DNA from: Sulfitobacter sp. S223
GTDB lineage: Bacteria; Pseudomonadota; Alphaproteobacteria; Rhodobacterales; Rhodobacteraceae
Assembly: GCF_025143825.1 (NCBI RefSeq)
Contig: NZ_CP083560.1
Coordinates: forward strand, 1,984,001-2,048,000
Direction: 5' to 3'
DNA length: 64,000 nt
The notes beneath the pieces are model-generated. The model searched no databases and was not told the origin of the DNA. It saw only the letters and a list, made by a program, of their open reading frames with translations. This document shows positions 27,073 through 40,563 of the stretch, one piece after another. The stretch's first letter is position 1. The number at the start of each line of letters is the position of its first letter. Both the position numbers and the translations under genes were made by a program.

Positions 27073-27201
27073 TCAGACAAGTCCGGGAAGATGCAGACCA
27101 ACAACCAGCATAACAATCAACGCTGCAGCACCAGCTGCGTCTTGTACCAATGTGTCTTGCGACCGTGAGGCGATAGCTTTGAGTGTCTGGTAGAAGGTCA
27201 T
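27073..27201 (-). CDS. 42-residue membrane mini-protein
   Basis: A short frame: MTFYQTLKAIASRSQDTL, then a hydrophobic helix DAAGAAALIVMLVVGLHLPG ending in LV. GGAGAGACAC before the ATG is a good ribosome-binding site, the hydrophobic helix is clean, and a strong leftward terminator lies downstream. It has the architecture of many single-span bacterial mini-proteins. A separate 42-residue membrane protein sits before bamA (40304-40432), but the two are not evidently homologous. Function unknown. Confidence 0.65.
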   Translation of the reverse strand: MTFYQTLKAIASRSQDTLVQDAAGAAALIVMLVVGLHLPGLV

Positions 27202-27297
27202 GTGTCTCTCCGTTCTTGTTGCCTCTTTGTTCTCATATTATTAACGCCTCGTAAAGAACTTTTTGAGAACATTTGTGAACTTATCGGAACATTTCGT

Positions 27298-31556
<4,259 letters not shown>

Positions 31557-31614
31557 TTAGATAGGCCGCGACCAAAGGCAGGTCTAGCATCTTTCACATC
31601 CGCGTGCTGCTGTT

Positions 31615-32322
31615 TCAGGCACTCGCAGCAAGATCCAACTCAACAGGATCCGGATCACGCAGGACATACCCGCGTCCCCAGACTGTTTCGATATAGTTGG
31701 ACCCACCAGTTGCCGTGCTCAGTTTCTTGCGTAACTTGCAAATGAACACATCGATAATCTTGAGCTCAGGCTCGTCCATACCGCCGTACAGGTGGTTCAG
31801 AAACATCTCCTTGGTGAGGGTCGTCCCTTTACGTAGGCTCAAAAGTTCAAGCATCTGGTATTCTTTGCCCGTCAGATGGACCGGTTTGCTTTCAACGCTG
31901 ACCGTTTTGGCATCCAGATTGACTGAAACAAGGCCCGTATCAATCACGGATTGCGAATGCCCTTTGGAGCGGCGGATGATGGCATGAATACGCGCCACCA
32001 GCTCTTCGCGGTGGAACGGTTTGGTCAGATAATCGTCAGCACCAAAACCGAAACCGCGAATTTTGCTTTCGGTATCATCGGCACCAGACAGAATTAGAAT
32101 AGGTGTCTCAATTCGGCTCAGTCGAAGCTGGCGCAGAACCTCGTGCCCGTTCATATCCGGCAGATCAAGATCCAGAAGAATGATGTCATAATCATACAGC
32201 TTAGCCAGATCGATCCCTTCTTCTCCCAAGTCCGTCGCATAGACGTTCAGATTTGCATGGGTCAGCATCAACTCGATACTTTTTGAGGTCGTAGGATCAT
32301 CTTCGACAAGCAGCACGCGCAT
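31615..32322 (-). CDS. ctrA: Cell-cycle response regulator CtrA
   Basis: A 235-residue OmpR-family regulator. The receiver domain has acidic residues at 8-9, phospho-acceptor Asp51 ([12 protein letters not shown]) and Lys at about 104 (LTKPF); the winged-helix DNA-binding domain holds the CtrA-specific [20 protein letters not shown] and KLRKKL. In Caulobacter it controls division and motility; in Roseobacters it mainly governs motility, gene-transfer agents and quorum-linked traits. Here it lies 99 bases downstream of sciP, the gene of its inhibitor. Confidence 0.98.
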   Translation of the reverse strand: MRVLLVEDDPTTSKSIELMLTHANLNVYATDLGEEGIDLAKLYDYDIILLDLDLPDMNGHEVLRQLRLSRIETPILILSGADDTESKIRGFGFGADDYLTKPFHREELVARIHAIIRRSKGHSQSVIDTGLVSVNLDAKTVSVESKPVHLTGKEYQMLELLSLRKGTTLTKEMFLNHLYGGMDEPELKIIDVFICKLRKKLSTATGGSNYIETVWGRGYVLRDPDPVELDLAASA

Positions 32323-32379
32323 TTAATTTTCTCCGACAATTTAAGGTCAACTTCTACACTTAATCGTGAACAAAAAAGG

Positions 32380-32404
32380 TTAACTACTCGTAAACGTTGG
32401 AATC
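32380..32404. promoter_or_regulatory. CtrA-like box and GANTC site in the sciP-ctrA gap
   Basis: TTAA-N7-TAAA at 32380-32394 matches seven of eight CtrA half-site positions, and GAATC (a CcrM GANTC methylation site) follows at 32400-32404. Both occur in ctrA promoters of other alphaproteobacteria. By-eye matches in a short AT-rich gap. Confidence 0.4.
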
Positions 32405-32421
32405 ATTAATGCATGAACAAC

Positions 32422-32700
32422 TTAGGGTTGTCTATATTTTTGAAGCATAGTAGTTTTGAGACCGACTTCACCGTGGGCCGACACAGCACGCACCCACTCG
32501 ATAAACTCATCATCACTCAACCGATAGCGAGACAGCGCGTCGTCTTTGCTGATCAAACCGTACACAACACCGCGCACAACGGCGGCTTTGCGTGAAGCAA
32601 CCCACCGCCGGGTATTGGCCGGAGGCAGGTCTGCATGGGTCATTGTTGCCCCGTTCGCGAGGGTTACGGCGCGCGGGCCGTCGACTTTTTTAAGATACAT
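32422..32700 (-). CDS. sciP: CtrA inhibitor SciP (DUF1153)
   Basis: A 92-residue helical protein that fits the SciP/DUF1153 family: MYLKKVDGPRAVTLANG, then DLPPANTRRWVASRKAAVV and a helix-turn-helix GLISKDDALSRYRLSDDEFIEWVR. In Caulobacter SciP binds CtrA-controlled promoters through CtrA and blocks transcription. It lies upstream of ctrA on the same strand, so regulator and inhibitor may share control. Two adjacent ATGs start the frame; I use the second, as in relatives I recall. Confidence 0.93.
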   Translation of the reverse strand: MYLKKVDGPRAVTLANGATMTHADLPPANTRRWVASRKAAVVRGVVYGLISKDDALSRYRLSDDEFIEWVRAVSAHGEVGLKTTMLQKYRQP

Positions 32701-32831
32701 CACTCAACACCGTCCTGATTACCTGCCTATTTTTGGCGTGGCGTTCTTAAGGACATATGAAGCCGCCCCTTGTGAGTAGTTCGCATTTTCCTATATTCCA
32801 CATCAAAGCCACCCCAAATTGCCGAGGCCCT

Positions 32832-33974
32832 ATGCCACTTGACCGCACCCCGCCGCTGAATTCGCTTGGTTTTGCCAAAGCCCCTGCCGACACACGTGTC
32901 GTGGTCGCCATGTCTGGTGGTGTGGACAGCTCTGTTGTTGCGGCGATGCTGGCCGAAGAAGGCTATGACGTTGTCGGCGTAACGCTCCAGCTTTATGACC
33001 ACGGCGCTGCACTGGCGAAAAAGGGCGCCTGCTGTGCGGGGATTGATATCCACGATGCGCGGCGCGTGGCCGAAGACATGGGCTTTCCGCATTATGTGCT
33101 GGATTATGAAAACGTGTTCAAAGACGCCGTGATAGATGAATTTGCGGACAGCTATCTGGGTGGTGCAACGCCGGTACCCTGCATCCGGTGCAATGAACGG
33201 GTGAAGTTCAAAGACCTGCTTGAGACCGCCAAGGATCTGGAGGCCGATTGCATGGCCACAGGTCACTATATTCAGCGGATGGTTGGTGAGAATGGGCCAG
33301 AGCTTCATGCGGCGGCTGATGCAAACCGCGATCAAAGCTATTTCTTGTTCTCGACCACGCCCGAGCAGCTGGATTACTTGCGCTTTCCGTTGGGCCATTT
33401 GCCGTCCAAGGACGCGACCCGCCAGCTTGCGGAAAAATACGGCCTACGGGTGGCGAACAAGCCTGACAGCATGGACATCTGCTTTGTCCCCGATGGGGAT
33501 TATGCATCTGTTATCAGAAAGTTGCGGCCCGAAGCTGCTGCACCGGGCGACATCGTAGACACCGAAGGGACTGTGCTGGCACACCATGATGGCGTGATCA
33601 ATTACACGATCGGCCAGCGTCGCGGCCTTGGCATCGGTGGGCTTGCTGATCCGCTTTATGTTGTTCGCCTTGATCCGGACCGCAAAGAGGTTGTGGTGGG
33701 CCCGAAACACATGCTGGCGACCCGCACCGTACCTGTGAAAGAGATCAACTGGCTAGGGGATGAGCCATTCTCATCCCGCGAGGAATGGCATGTGGCTGTT
33801 CGGGTCCGCTCCACCCGTCCGCCGACCGAAGCGATTTTGCGGCCCTTGTCAGATACGACTGCCGAAGTTGAACTGGTCACAGCGGAAGAAGGCATCAGCC
33901 CCGGTCAGGCGTGTGTTTTCTACGATCCCGACAGTAGCCGCATCTTTGGCGGCGGCTGGATTCACCGCGGCTAA
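32832..33974 (+). CDS. mnmA: tRNA 2-thiouridine(34) synthase MnmA
   Basis: A 380-residue enzyme that thiolates the wobble uridine of Lys, Glu and Gln tRNAs. The PP-loop SGGVDSS is at 28-34, with catalytic Cys in [15 protein letters not shown] and the second in [17 protein letters not shown] and NRDQSYFLF further support it. The ATG at 32832 follows GAGG; an earlier in-frame ATG would add 25 atypical residues. Its stop overlaps the convergent lpxB stop by four bases. It is divergent from sciP. Confidence 0.96.
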   Translation: MPLDRTPPLNSLGFAKAPADTRVVVAMSGGVDSSVVAAMLAEEGYDVVGVTLQLYDHGAALAKKGACCAGIDIHDARRVAEDMGFPHYVLDYENVFKDAVIDEFADSYLGGATPVPCIRCNERVKFKDLLETAKDLEADCMATGHYIQRMVGENGPELHAAADANRDQSYFLFSTTPEQLDYLRFPLGHLPSKDATRQLAEKYGLRVANKPDSMDICFVPDGDYASVIRKLRPEAAAPGDIVDTEGTVLAHHDGVINYTIGQRRGLGIGGLADPLYVVRLDPDRKEVVVGPKHMLATRTVPVKEINWLGDEPFSSREEWHVAVRVRSTRPPTEAILRPLSDTTAEVELVTAEEGISPGQACVFYDPDSSRIFGGGWIHRG

Positions 33975-35137
33975 TCCCGCGAGATCCCGTCCAGGACAGC
34001 GCGCGCGGCCCTCAAACCGGGGGCCTCGCCCCCTTTGCCCAACCGTTGCATCGTGATCGCCATCGCACTGCGTTGCGCGTCGGGCGCATCCAGCACCGCG
34101 CTGACCCCGTCAGCAATCGCCTTTGGTGTGCATGATTTTCCGATAAATTCGGGTACCACGCGCGTGTCAGACACCAGATTGACCAATGTAACTGTGTCGA
34201 CCAATAACATCCGACCAATGATCAGTCGGCTGAGCGGGCTCATGTCATAGGCGATGACCATGGGCGTATCCGCCGCTGCAAGCTCAAGCGAGACAGTGCC
34301 AGAAGCAGCTAACGCTACATCGGCCGCGCGAAAAGCGGCGCGTTTCTGGGCCATTGCGGCGGAATACTCCCCCTCACGCGGGTCAAGCACCAGCGTATCG
34401 GGCCAATCAGCCGTCAGCGCCAGCACGGCCTCTGCCACAGGTGCTGCGGCTGGCACAACGATCTTCAGATCGGGATGCCGCGCCTTGAGCCGCTGCACCG
34501 CATCTGAAAAACGTTCCCCAAGACGTGCAACTTCGGATCGTCGTGATCCCGGCAAGACCAGAAGAACAGGCGCTTGTCCCAATCCATTATCAGCGCGGAA
34601 GGATTCGGCATCTGCCGTGTCAGCGACAGGTTCGGCCACCACAGGATGCCCCACAAAATCACACCGCATACCTGCGGCTTCCATATAGGGTGGCTCGAAC
34701 GGCAGCAGGGCAAGCACCTGATCGATGTGGCGTGCCATTTTGGCGGCGCGGCCCGGTCGCCATGCCCAAACCGTCGGAGCGACATAATGGACCGTGCGAA
34801 TATTACTGCGCGCCTTAACCAGCTTTGCAACGCGCAATGAAAAATCAGGGCTGTCGATCGTAATCAGGACGTCCGGCTGCATCGCCACCACAGCTTCTGC
34901 GGTTTGGGCAATGCGTCTCTTGAGGTGGAGGTATTTGGGCAGGATCTCTGCCAGCCCCATCACGCTCAATTCATTCATGTCAAAACGGCTGGTCAGACCT
35001 TCGGCCTGCATCTGAACACCGCCGATACCTTCAAACACGACATCGGGGCGCAGCTCCTTTAGGCCAGCCATCAAAGCGCCGCCCAGTTTGTCACCCGAAG
35101 GCTCCCCAGCAAGGATGAAAACGCGCAAAGCGCTCAT
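33971..35137 (-). CDS. lpxB: Lipid-A-disaccharide synthase
   Basis: A 388-residue GT19 glycosyltransferase that joins UDP-diacylglucosamine to lipid X at the inner face of the inner membrane. The N-terminal [20 protein letters not shown] and [10 protein letters not shown] are family signatures. It starts at ATG 35137, overlapping the lpxI stop (ATGA), and is the last gene of the envelope operon. Its 3' end overlaps mnmA by four bases. Confidence 0.97.
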   Translation of the reverse strand: MSALRVFILAGEPSGDKLGGALMAGLKELRPDVVFEGIGGVQMQAEGLTSRFDMNELSVMGLAEILPKYLHLKRRIAQTAEAVVAMQPDVLITIDSPDFSLRVAKLVKARSNIRTVHYVAPTVWAWRPGRAAKMARHIDQVLALLPFEPPYMEAAGMRCDFVGHPVVAEPVADTADAESFRADNGLGQAPVLLVLPGSRRSEVARLGERFSDAVQRLKARHPDLKIVVPAAAPVAEAVLALTADWPDTLVLDPREGEYSAAMAQKRAAFRAADVALAASGTVSLELAAADTPMVIAYDMSPLSRLIIGRMLLVDTVTLVNLVSDTRVVPEFIGKSCTPKAIADGVSAVLDAPDAQRSAMAITMQRLGKGGEAPGLRAARAVLDGISRD

Positions 35138-35919
35138 TCGCCCGTGCGTGCCCAAAACACGAGGCCAAGGGAATCTGCCAGCGTCTTACATTCGCTTGGA
35201 TGCAGAACAATCACATCGCCCGCGTCCACGATGACGCCCCGCAGACCGGCATCAGAGGCTGCTTGCAGCGTCTCTGGCCCGACGGTTGGCAGATCAATCT
35301 TGCGAGTCTGGCCTGCTTTGGGGCCTTTGAACAGGATGCCCCCGTTGGCGTCATTTACATCACCAAGCATCGCATCAGTCCCGCGTGCATCTTCCATCGC
35401 GACAATGTGCCCGTTGGCAGCAACACAGGCCTGCCCCTTGTCCTGTGGCGACATCTCAAGGATGTGCGCCGCGGCAACCGCAGCGTCCTTGCGCATCTGC
35501 GCATCGGGCCAGTAACTGCCAAAGACGCCGCCTTGAGCCAACAGATCAGGGGCAATCTCATGTGCGCCGATCACTTCGAAACCGGTCTTCTCGAACAGCT
35601 CCAATAGCACACGCAGCGCGCCGTCATCACCGGATTTCAACGCTTCCATGAACAAGGGCACCAGCGGCGCTGTTTCAGCGTCAAGCTTGGATGGATCAAG
35701 CGCGGGCCGCTCAAGTGCGCCGGCAAAGCAAACCTGGGTGATGCCACGGTTGCCAAGCTCCAACAGCAGCGTGCCGAGCGTCTCAAGGCGGAACGTCAGC
35801 TCTGCCTCCAAACCGCTCAGGGGAACGCCTTCATATCCGCACACCAGCGGTGGGGTCTGCGCCCCCGCCGCAACCAATGCCGGCAAATCGCCGCGTCCTG
35901 CAACCAGCGCCAGCGTCAT
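35134..35919 (-). CDS. lpxI: UDP-2,3-diacylglucosamine pyrophosphatase LpxI
   Basis: A 261-residue enzyme (formerly DUF1009) that makes lipid X from UDP-diacylglucosamine; alphaproteobacteria use it in place of LpxH. LALVAGRGDLPALVAAGA opens the protein, and VDLPTVGPETLQAASDAGLRG with DAGDVIVL near the end are typical. Both ends overlap neighbours by four bases (ATGA with lpxA and lpxB), showing tight translational coupling. Confidence 0.94.
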   Translation of the reverse strand: MTLALVAGRGDLPALVAAGAQTPPLVCGYEGVPLSGLEAELTFRLETLGTLLLELGNRGITQVCFAGALERPALDPSKLDAETAPLVPLFMEALKSGDDGALRVLLELFEKTGFEVIGAHEIAPDLLAQGGVFGSYWPDAQMRKDAAVAAAHILEMSPQDKGQACVAANGHIVAMEDARGTDAMLGDVNDANGGILFKGPKAGQTRKIDLPTVGPETLQAASDAGLRGVIVDAGDVIVLHPSECKTLADSLGLVFWARTGE

Positions 35920-36695
35920 TTTGGTGTCAGGAAATGGCGGCCGCTGTCGGCCAGAACGAAATCGACAATCTCGCGGACATAGTCGCTGCTGGTCTCGGCG
36001 CCCAAGCGTTCTGCACGATCATGGAAGGTGCCCTCCCCCTGTGCCAACATCTGAAAGGCTGCACGCAGGGCGGTGATATCACTCCGGTCAACGCCGCGGC
36101 GTTTCAACCCGACAAGGTTGAGCCCGTCCAAATGGCCGCGCGGCGCCTGAACCAAGCCATACGGGATCACATCATTCGTCACCATCGTTACAGCGCCAAT
36201 GATCGCGCCGCGCCCGATCCGGACCCATTGATGGATGCCTGACAGCCCCCCGATGATCACGTTGTCTTCAATCACGCAGTGGCCAGCGACAGCCGCATTG
36301 TTCACGACAACAACGTTATTACCCACAATAGCGTCATGCGCGATATGGCAGCCGGCCATGAACAGGTTGTCATCGCCCACCACAGTCACACCGCCCCCGC
36401 CTTCTGTGCCACAGTTCATTGTCACATGCTCACGGATACGATTGCGCGCACCAATCTCAAGCCGCGTTGTTTCACCCTTGAATTTAAGGTCCTGCGGGAT
36501 TTCACCAATCACGGCGAAAGAGAAGATCACAGTTCCCTCGCCGACAGTGGTTTGACCGCTAATCACGACATGGGATTTCAGCACCACATCCGCGCCAAGC
36601 GTTACCTCAGGGCCGACCACACAAAACGGGCCGACCGTGGCGCTTGGATCAATCTTTGCGCCCTCTTCAATGACGGCGCTGGGATGGATGGCCAT
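35916..36695 (-). CDS. lpxA: UDP-N-acetylglucosamine acyltransferase
   Basis: A 259-residue left-handed beta-helix enzyme for the first step of lipid A synthesis. Hexapeptide repeats run from IHPSAVIEEGAKIDPSATVG through about residue 185, and the catalytic His is in GCHIAHDAIVGNNV. The helical C-terminal domain follows. The start shares one base with the fabZ stop (TAATG) and the stop overlaps lpxI. Confidence 0.97.
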   Translation of the reverse strand: MAIHPSAVIEEGAKIDPSATVGPFCVVGPEVTLGADVVLKSHVVISGQTTVGEGTVIFSFAVIGEIPQDLKFKGETTRLEIGARNRIREHVTMNCGTEGGGGVTVVGDDNLFMAGCHIAHDAIVGNNVVVVNNAAVAGHCVIEDNVIIGGLSGIHQWVRIGRGAIIGAVTMVTNDVIPYGLVQAPRGHLDGLNLVGLKRRGVDRSDITALRAAFQMLAQGEGTFHDRAERLGAETSSDYVREIVDFVLADSGRHFLTPK

Positions 36696-37165
36696 TATGC
36701 ACCGTCCTTGGGCAGATCCAGCATCGCCATAAACTCGGCCTCAGCCGCCATTTCACCCTCGACGGTGGCCACACCGGAGAACTTCCAGATTTTGCCGCCG
36801 GGCTTGCCGCGTACCGTCTTGACGTCCATGCGCAGAACATCACCGGGGACGACCTTGCGGCGGAATTTACAGTTATCAATGGACATGAAGTAAATCAGCA
36901 TGTCGCGGTCCAACTGGTCCAGTGCGACACCGATCATCACGCCGGCCGTCTGAGCCATGGCTTCTACAATCGTAACGCCCGGCATAATCGGTGTTCCGGG
37001 GAAGTGGCCCTGAAAATGTGGCTCGTTCATGGTCACATTCTTATAGCCAACCGACGACTGCGTGTCGTCGATTTCTTCGACTTTATCCACCAACAGGAAG
37101 GGATAGCGGTGCGGCAGGATGCGCTGGATGATCTGGATATCTGCACGCTTAAGTTCTTGGGTCAT
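36695..37165 (-). CDS. fabZ: 3-hydroxyacyl-ACP dehydratase FabZ
   Basis: A 156-residue hotdog dehydratase of fatty-acid elongation. The catalytic His is in [11 protein letters not shown] and the Glu in [15 protein letters not shown]. Its place beside lpxA suits the shared 3-hydroxyacyl-ACP pool. The start at 37165 follows GGAAGGA; an in-frame extension of 15 residues upstream is rejected. lpxD is not found between skp and fabZ, where many proteobacteria carry it. Confidence 0.97.
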   Translation of the reverse strand: MTQELKRADIQIIQRILPHRYPFLLVDKVEEIDDTQSSVGYKNVTMNEPHFQGHFPGTPIMPGVTIVEAMAQTAGVMIGVALDQLDRDMLIYFMSIDNCKFRRKVVPGDVLRMDVKTVRGKPGGKIWKFSGVATVEGEMAAEAEFMAMLDLPKDGA

Positions 37166-37237
37166 GGGTATTCCTTCCGGGGTCTCTTGCCCCACAGCTA
37201 GCAATTGCACCAGCGCGGAGCAAGACTGCGCGGTGTT

Positions 37238-37798
37238 TCAGTCTTTGGGTTCAGGTGTATTGGTATCGCCTTCGCCCAATGTCTCGTTCAGACGGGCAAT
37301 CGCGGCGGCGGTGATATCGGTGCTGTTGGCGCTGATAAAAACGGTGCGCCGTTCCAGCACAACGCTGGCACCCACTTCTTGCATCAAGGCCTCCAAAACC
37401 GGACCGGCGGCGTTCAGGAATACTTCGCGCTCTTGCTCAAGAAGAGAGTTCAGCGCGCGGGACTTTGCCGCTTGTGCCTGACGGGTGGTCTGGACGCGGG
37501 TGTCGAATGCATCGGCCAAGGGCCGGAAGGCTTCGGGCGTCATCGTCTTGCGTTTGTTCGTGAGGTCCTGTTCGGCTTCCGCCAGTTCTGCTTCGATCTG
37601 GCGGTTCTCTGTTGCAAGCTGATTGCCCTGCTCTTCGATTTCTCGCGCAACGCGCTTTCCGAAATCACTGTTCAAGAACAACCGCTCACTGTCGATCGTG
37701 AGAACAGGTGTCTCGGCAATCGACAAAACCTGCGCGGAGGCCGGCACTGCAAACAGCAGCCCCAGCCCGAACACCAGACAATGTAGCGCGCGGCGCAC
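37238..37798 (-). CDS. skp: OmpH/Skp-family periplasmic chaperone
   Basis: A 186-residue secreted protein with a Sec signal (to about residue 22, PASA|Q). The mature part starts VLTIDSERLFLNSDFGKRVAREIEEQG and continues as a coiled coil (TENRQIEAELAEAEQDLTNKRK), the tentacle of Skp, then returns to a beta region, IAETP/VVLERRTVFIS. It chaperones outer-membrane proteins to BamA, encoded just upstream. It starts with GTG three bases after the bamA stop. A proline/acidic tail ends the protein. Confidence 0.9.
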   Translation of the reverse strand: MRRALHCLVFGLGLLFAVPASAQVLSIAETPVLTIDSERLFLNSDFGKRVAREIEEQGNQLATENRQIEAELAEAEQDLTNKRKTMTPEAFRPLADAFDTRVQTTRQAQAAKSRALNSLLEQEREVFLNAAGPVLEALMQEVGASVVLERRTVFISANSTDITAAAIARLNETLGEGDTNTPEPKD

Positions 37799-37801
37799 CG
37801 A

Positions 37802-40159
37802 TCAGAATTGCGTCTGGAGGGTCACTTCGAACTTCTGCTCGCGGTCGTAATCTTCTTTGCGGATCGCATCGGAGATATTGAACTGGAGCGGACCCACAGG
37901 TGTGTCCCAGTAGATGGAAACCCCGATGACATGACGGAACGATCCGCTTTCGCCGTCCACGGCGTTACCGCCAAGGTTTACATCAGACAAATCCCACAGG
38001 TTGCCGACATCATAGAAGACACCCCCACGGATACCGTATTCTTCCGGCAGGCCCAGCGGGAATTCCGCCTCGACCCGACCAACCAGATACATGTTGCCGC
38101 CCAGCGTGTCGTTCTGGTCAGAGGCCGCGTCGCGCGGACCAATACCACCCGGTTCAAACCCGCGCAGCTGCGTTGGCGTCAGGATGAAACGGTCAATCGC
38201 ACGGTTCGTACCACTGCTCCAAGCGATTGCGCCACCTTCCAATGTGCCGCGAATGGTCAATTCTTCGTTCAGGAACTTCTTCTCTGCAATGACCTTGGCG
38301 ACCGTACGCACATATTTCTGATCACCGCCCAGACCTGCAAAGTCCTGGCTAAAGCGGAAAAGAACACCTGCGTTCGGGTCCAATCCGGTGCGACGGGTGT
38401 CGTAGCTATATTCGTACCCGACAGACGAGGTCAGAAGCGATCCTGCATCGATGTCATTCTGAATGATTGCGCCCTGTTCGGCATCGTCATTTTCGGTCAC
38501 TTCGGACTGCTCTGCAGTATAGCGCAGTTGCAAACGCCCGTTTTCAGACACGGGGAACGTCAGGCTGGGACGGAACAGCAACCGCGTGCTGTCGTAGGTC
38601 GAGAAAGAGGAATTCTCTTCGGAATAGTCCAGATTCAAACCAAAGCTCACGTCACGGCCCAGCAAGGCCGGTTCCACAAAGGTCAGGCCATAGCGACGCG
38701 CGTCAGAGGCAGTTGAGACAATGAGGTTGAGCTTTTGACCACGGCCCAAAAAGTTCTGTTCGGCAAAGCTGATCGCAATACCAGGACCATCGGTGTTCGA
38801 GAAAGACGCACCAAAGTTCAAAGACCCTGTAGGTTTTTCTTCGACGTTCACGTCGATCACAACCTGCTCTGGCGAAGTCCCCTCACGGGCATTCACTTCG
38901 GCTGTCTCGAAATAGCCTAGCGCACGAATGCGTTCGGCTGCCTGACGGATTTCGCGAGGATTGAACGGGTCGCCTTCAACGCTGTCAAACTGGCGGCGCA
39001 CAACACGGTCAAGCGTCGTGGTGTTGCCCTCAATATCAATGCGTTCGACAAAGATACGCGGCCCGCGTGACAGGACAAAGTCCACATCCAGCGTCAGATC
39101 GCGGTCATTGCGGCTGACGCGCGGCTCAACGCGCATAAAGTCTACGCCGTCGCGGATCGCCTGACGTTCCAGTCGCGCGATGTCAGCCTCAACAAGTGTC
39201 GGAGAATAGATAACGCCCGGCTTGATCTTAATCAGATCGGAATAAACGTCGCTATCTACATTCGCGAGTTCGGATGTCACCGAAACCTGACCAAACTGAA
39301 ACTGCTGGCCTTCCTGAATGTTAAACCCAAGGAAATAGCCGTCCCGCTCTTCGGTGAGCTGTGCGTTTACGGAGTTGACCCGCATATCAACATAGCCACG
39401 CGAGAAATAGAAATCGCGCAAAACCTGTTTGTCGAATTCAACGCGGTCCTGAACATATGTGTCGCGGCGCACCAGACGGCGGAACAGGCCCGCCTGCTTG
39501 GTTCCCAACACGCGGCGCAGGCGGCGGTCTGAGTATTTGCGGTTACCAACAAAGCTCAGGCGCTCAATCTCAACGTTCTGGCCTTCAAAAATTTCAAACA
39601 CCAGGTCAACACGGTTTTGGTTCCGCTTGATGACTTTTGCCTGAACGCGCGCAGCGATGCGCCCATCGTTCGAATAAGCCTCGGCAATGGCATTCGCGTC
39701 TTTTTCGGCTTGGGTCGGATTAAACACCCGCCGCGAGGTGGACGAGATCACAGATTCAAGCGCGTCATCCTTGATCCGGCGGTTCCCTTCAAAGGAAATC
39801 CGGTTGATCGTCGGCAGTTCGACCACGGTGATAACCAGCGTGTTGCCCTGCGGCGCAATAGCGACACTTTCGAACAGGCCAGAGTTATTCAGCCGCTGGA
39901 AGGCATCATTCAGCTCACCCGCGCTTACCGCCTGACCGCGGGCGATTCCGGCCTGAGACAGGATCGCACTATCGCCAATTCGCTGGTTGCCATTAATCTG
40001 GACCGAATTGAATTGGTACTGTTGCGCAAACGCCTGCGGCGCTTGGGCTATCCAAGCTGTTGAAAGAAGTAATGAAAAAGTCAGACCTTTCAGGCCGGAC
40101 CGCTTAAAATTCTGCTGCTCGAACGCGCTGTTTGCGCGTATCTTTGACCCCAGGCTCAT
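37802..40159 (-). CDS. bamA: Outer-membrane protein assembly factor BamA
   Basis: A 785-residue outer-membrane protein. After a long N-terminal region and signal (TFSLLLSTAWIAQAPQAFAQ) come five POTRA domains (about 45-430) and a C-terminal 16-strand barrel ending FEVTLQTQF with the terminal aromatic needed for insertion. The barrel loop signature RGFEPGGIGPRD (the VRGF/Y motif) is clear. It inserts beta-barrel proteins, working with Skp encoded next to it. A 42-residue protein gene and terminator separate it from rseP. Confidence 0.97.
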   Translation of the reverse strand: MSLGSKIRANSAFEQQNFKRSGLKGLTFSLLLSTAWIAQAPQAFAQQYQFNSVQINGNQRIGDSAILSQAGIARGQAVSAGELNDAFQRLNNSGLFESVAIAPQGNTLVITVVELPTINRISFEGNRRIKDDALESVISSTSRRVFNPTQAEKDANAIAEAYSNDGRIAARVQAKVIKRNQNRVDLVFEIFEGQNVEIERLSFVGNRKYSDRRLRRVLGTKQAGLFRRLVRRDTYVQDRVEFDKQVLRDFYFSRGYVDMRVNSVNAQLTEERDGYFLGFNIQEGQQFQFGQVSVTSELANVDSDVYSDLIKIKPGVIYSPTLVEADIARLERQAIRDGVDFMRVEPRVSRNDRDLTLDVDFVLSRGPRIFVERIDIEGNTTTLDRVVRRQFDSVEGDPFNPREIRQAAERIRALGYFETAEVNAREGTSPEQVVIDVNVEEKPTGSLNFGASFSNTDGPGIAISFAEQNFLGRGQKLNLIVSTASDARRYGLTFVEPALLGRDVSFGLNLDYSEENSSFSTYDSTRLLFRPSLTFPVSENGRLQLRYTAEQSEVTENDDAEQGAIIQNDIDAGSLLTSSVGYEYSYDTRRTGLDPNAGVLFRFSQDFAGLGGDQKYVRTVAKVIAEKKFLNEELTIRGTLEGGAIAWSSGTNRAIDRFILTPTQLRGFEPGGIGPRDAASDQNDTLGGNMYLVGRVEAEFPLGLPEEYGIRGGVFYDVGNLWDLSDVNLGGNAVDGESGSFRHVIGVSIYWDTPVGPLQFNISDAIRKEDYDREQKFEVTLQTQF

Positions 40160-40248
40160 GGTTATTACCCAATTTTATAAACACCGTTAAACCTTGAGTA
40201 CCTGTAGGGACCAAGCTTGTCAAAACCAAGGGACCGTTTTTCAAACGA

Positions 40249-40276
40249 AAAAGGCCCGCGTAATACGCAGACCTCA
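40249..40276 (-). terminator. Terminator between the 42-residue gene and bamA
   Basis: On the minus strand GGTCTGCGT, ATT loop, ACGCGGGCC, then TTTTT. It lies 30 bases after the mini-protein stop and about 90 before the bamA start, so bamA probably has its own promoter or relies on read-through. Confidence 0.8.
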
Positions 40277-40303
40277 TGCCGTTGTAGGAGTGTTTAGGTC
40301 GTT

Positions 40304-40432
40304 TTACTGAAAGCTGCCCACAAAGGCGCCCGCACCCAAGGCAACGGCAATCGTCAGTAAATACAGGGCACGATCCCAGTTAAGGTCCATGAGAACACTC
40401 AAGCCGCGGTAGCCTCTCGTCAACGTCTGCAT
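40304..40432 (-). CDS. 42-residue membrane mini-protein between rseP and bamA
   Basis: A short frame with an excellent ribosome-binding site (AAGGAGTGATCC before the ATG). A basic N-terminus MQTLTRGYRGLSVLMD is followed by a single helix (WDRALYLLTIAVALGAGAFVG) and ends SFQ. A terminator follows directly, so it is expressed as a unit ahead of bamA. I do not recognise the family. Its place between the RseP protease and BamA hints at an envelope role, as inference only. Confidence 0.7.
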   Translation of the reverse strand: MQTLTRGYRGLSVLMDLNWDRALYLLTIAVALGAGAFVGSFQ

Positions 40433-40563
40433 GGATCACTCCTTAAGTGCTTAACAGCTAATGCACGGAGATTAGCGTTGGAATGTGGCGATCACGGGGG
40501 GCAAATGTGGCAAAAGCAAGGCATTCGCCCTGCTTCGCCATCTGTTTGGATATTTAATGAGCC

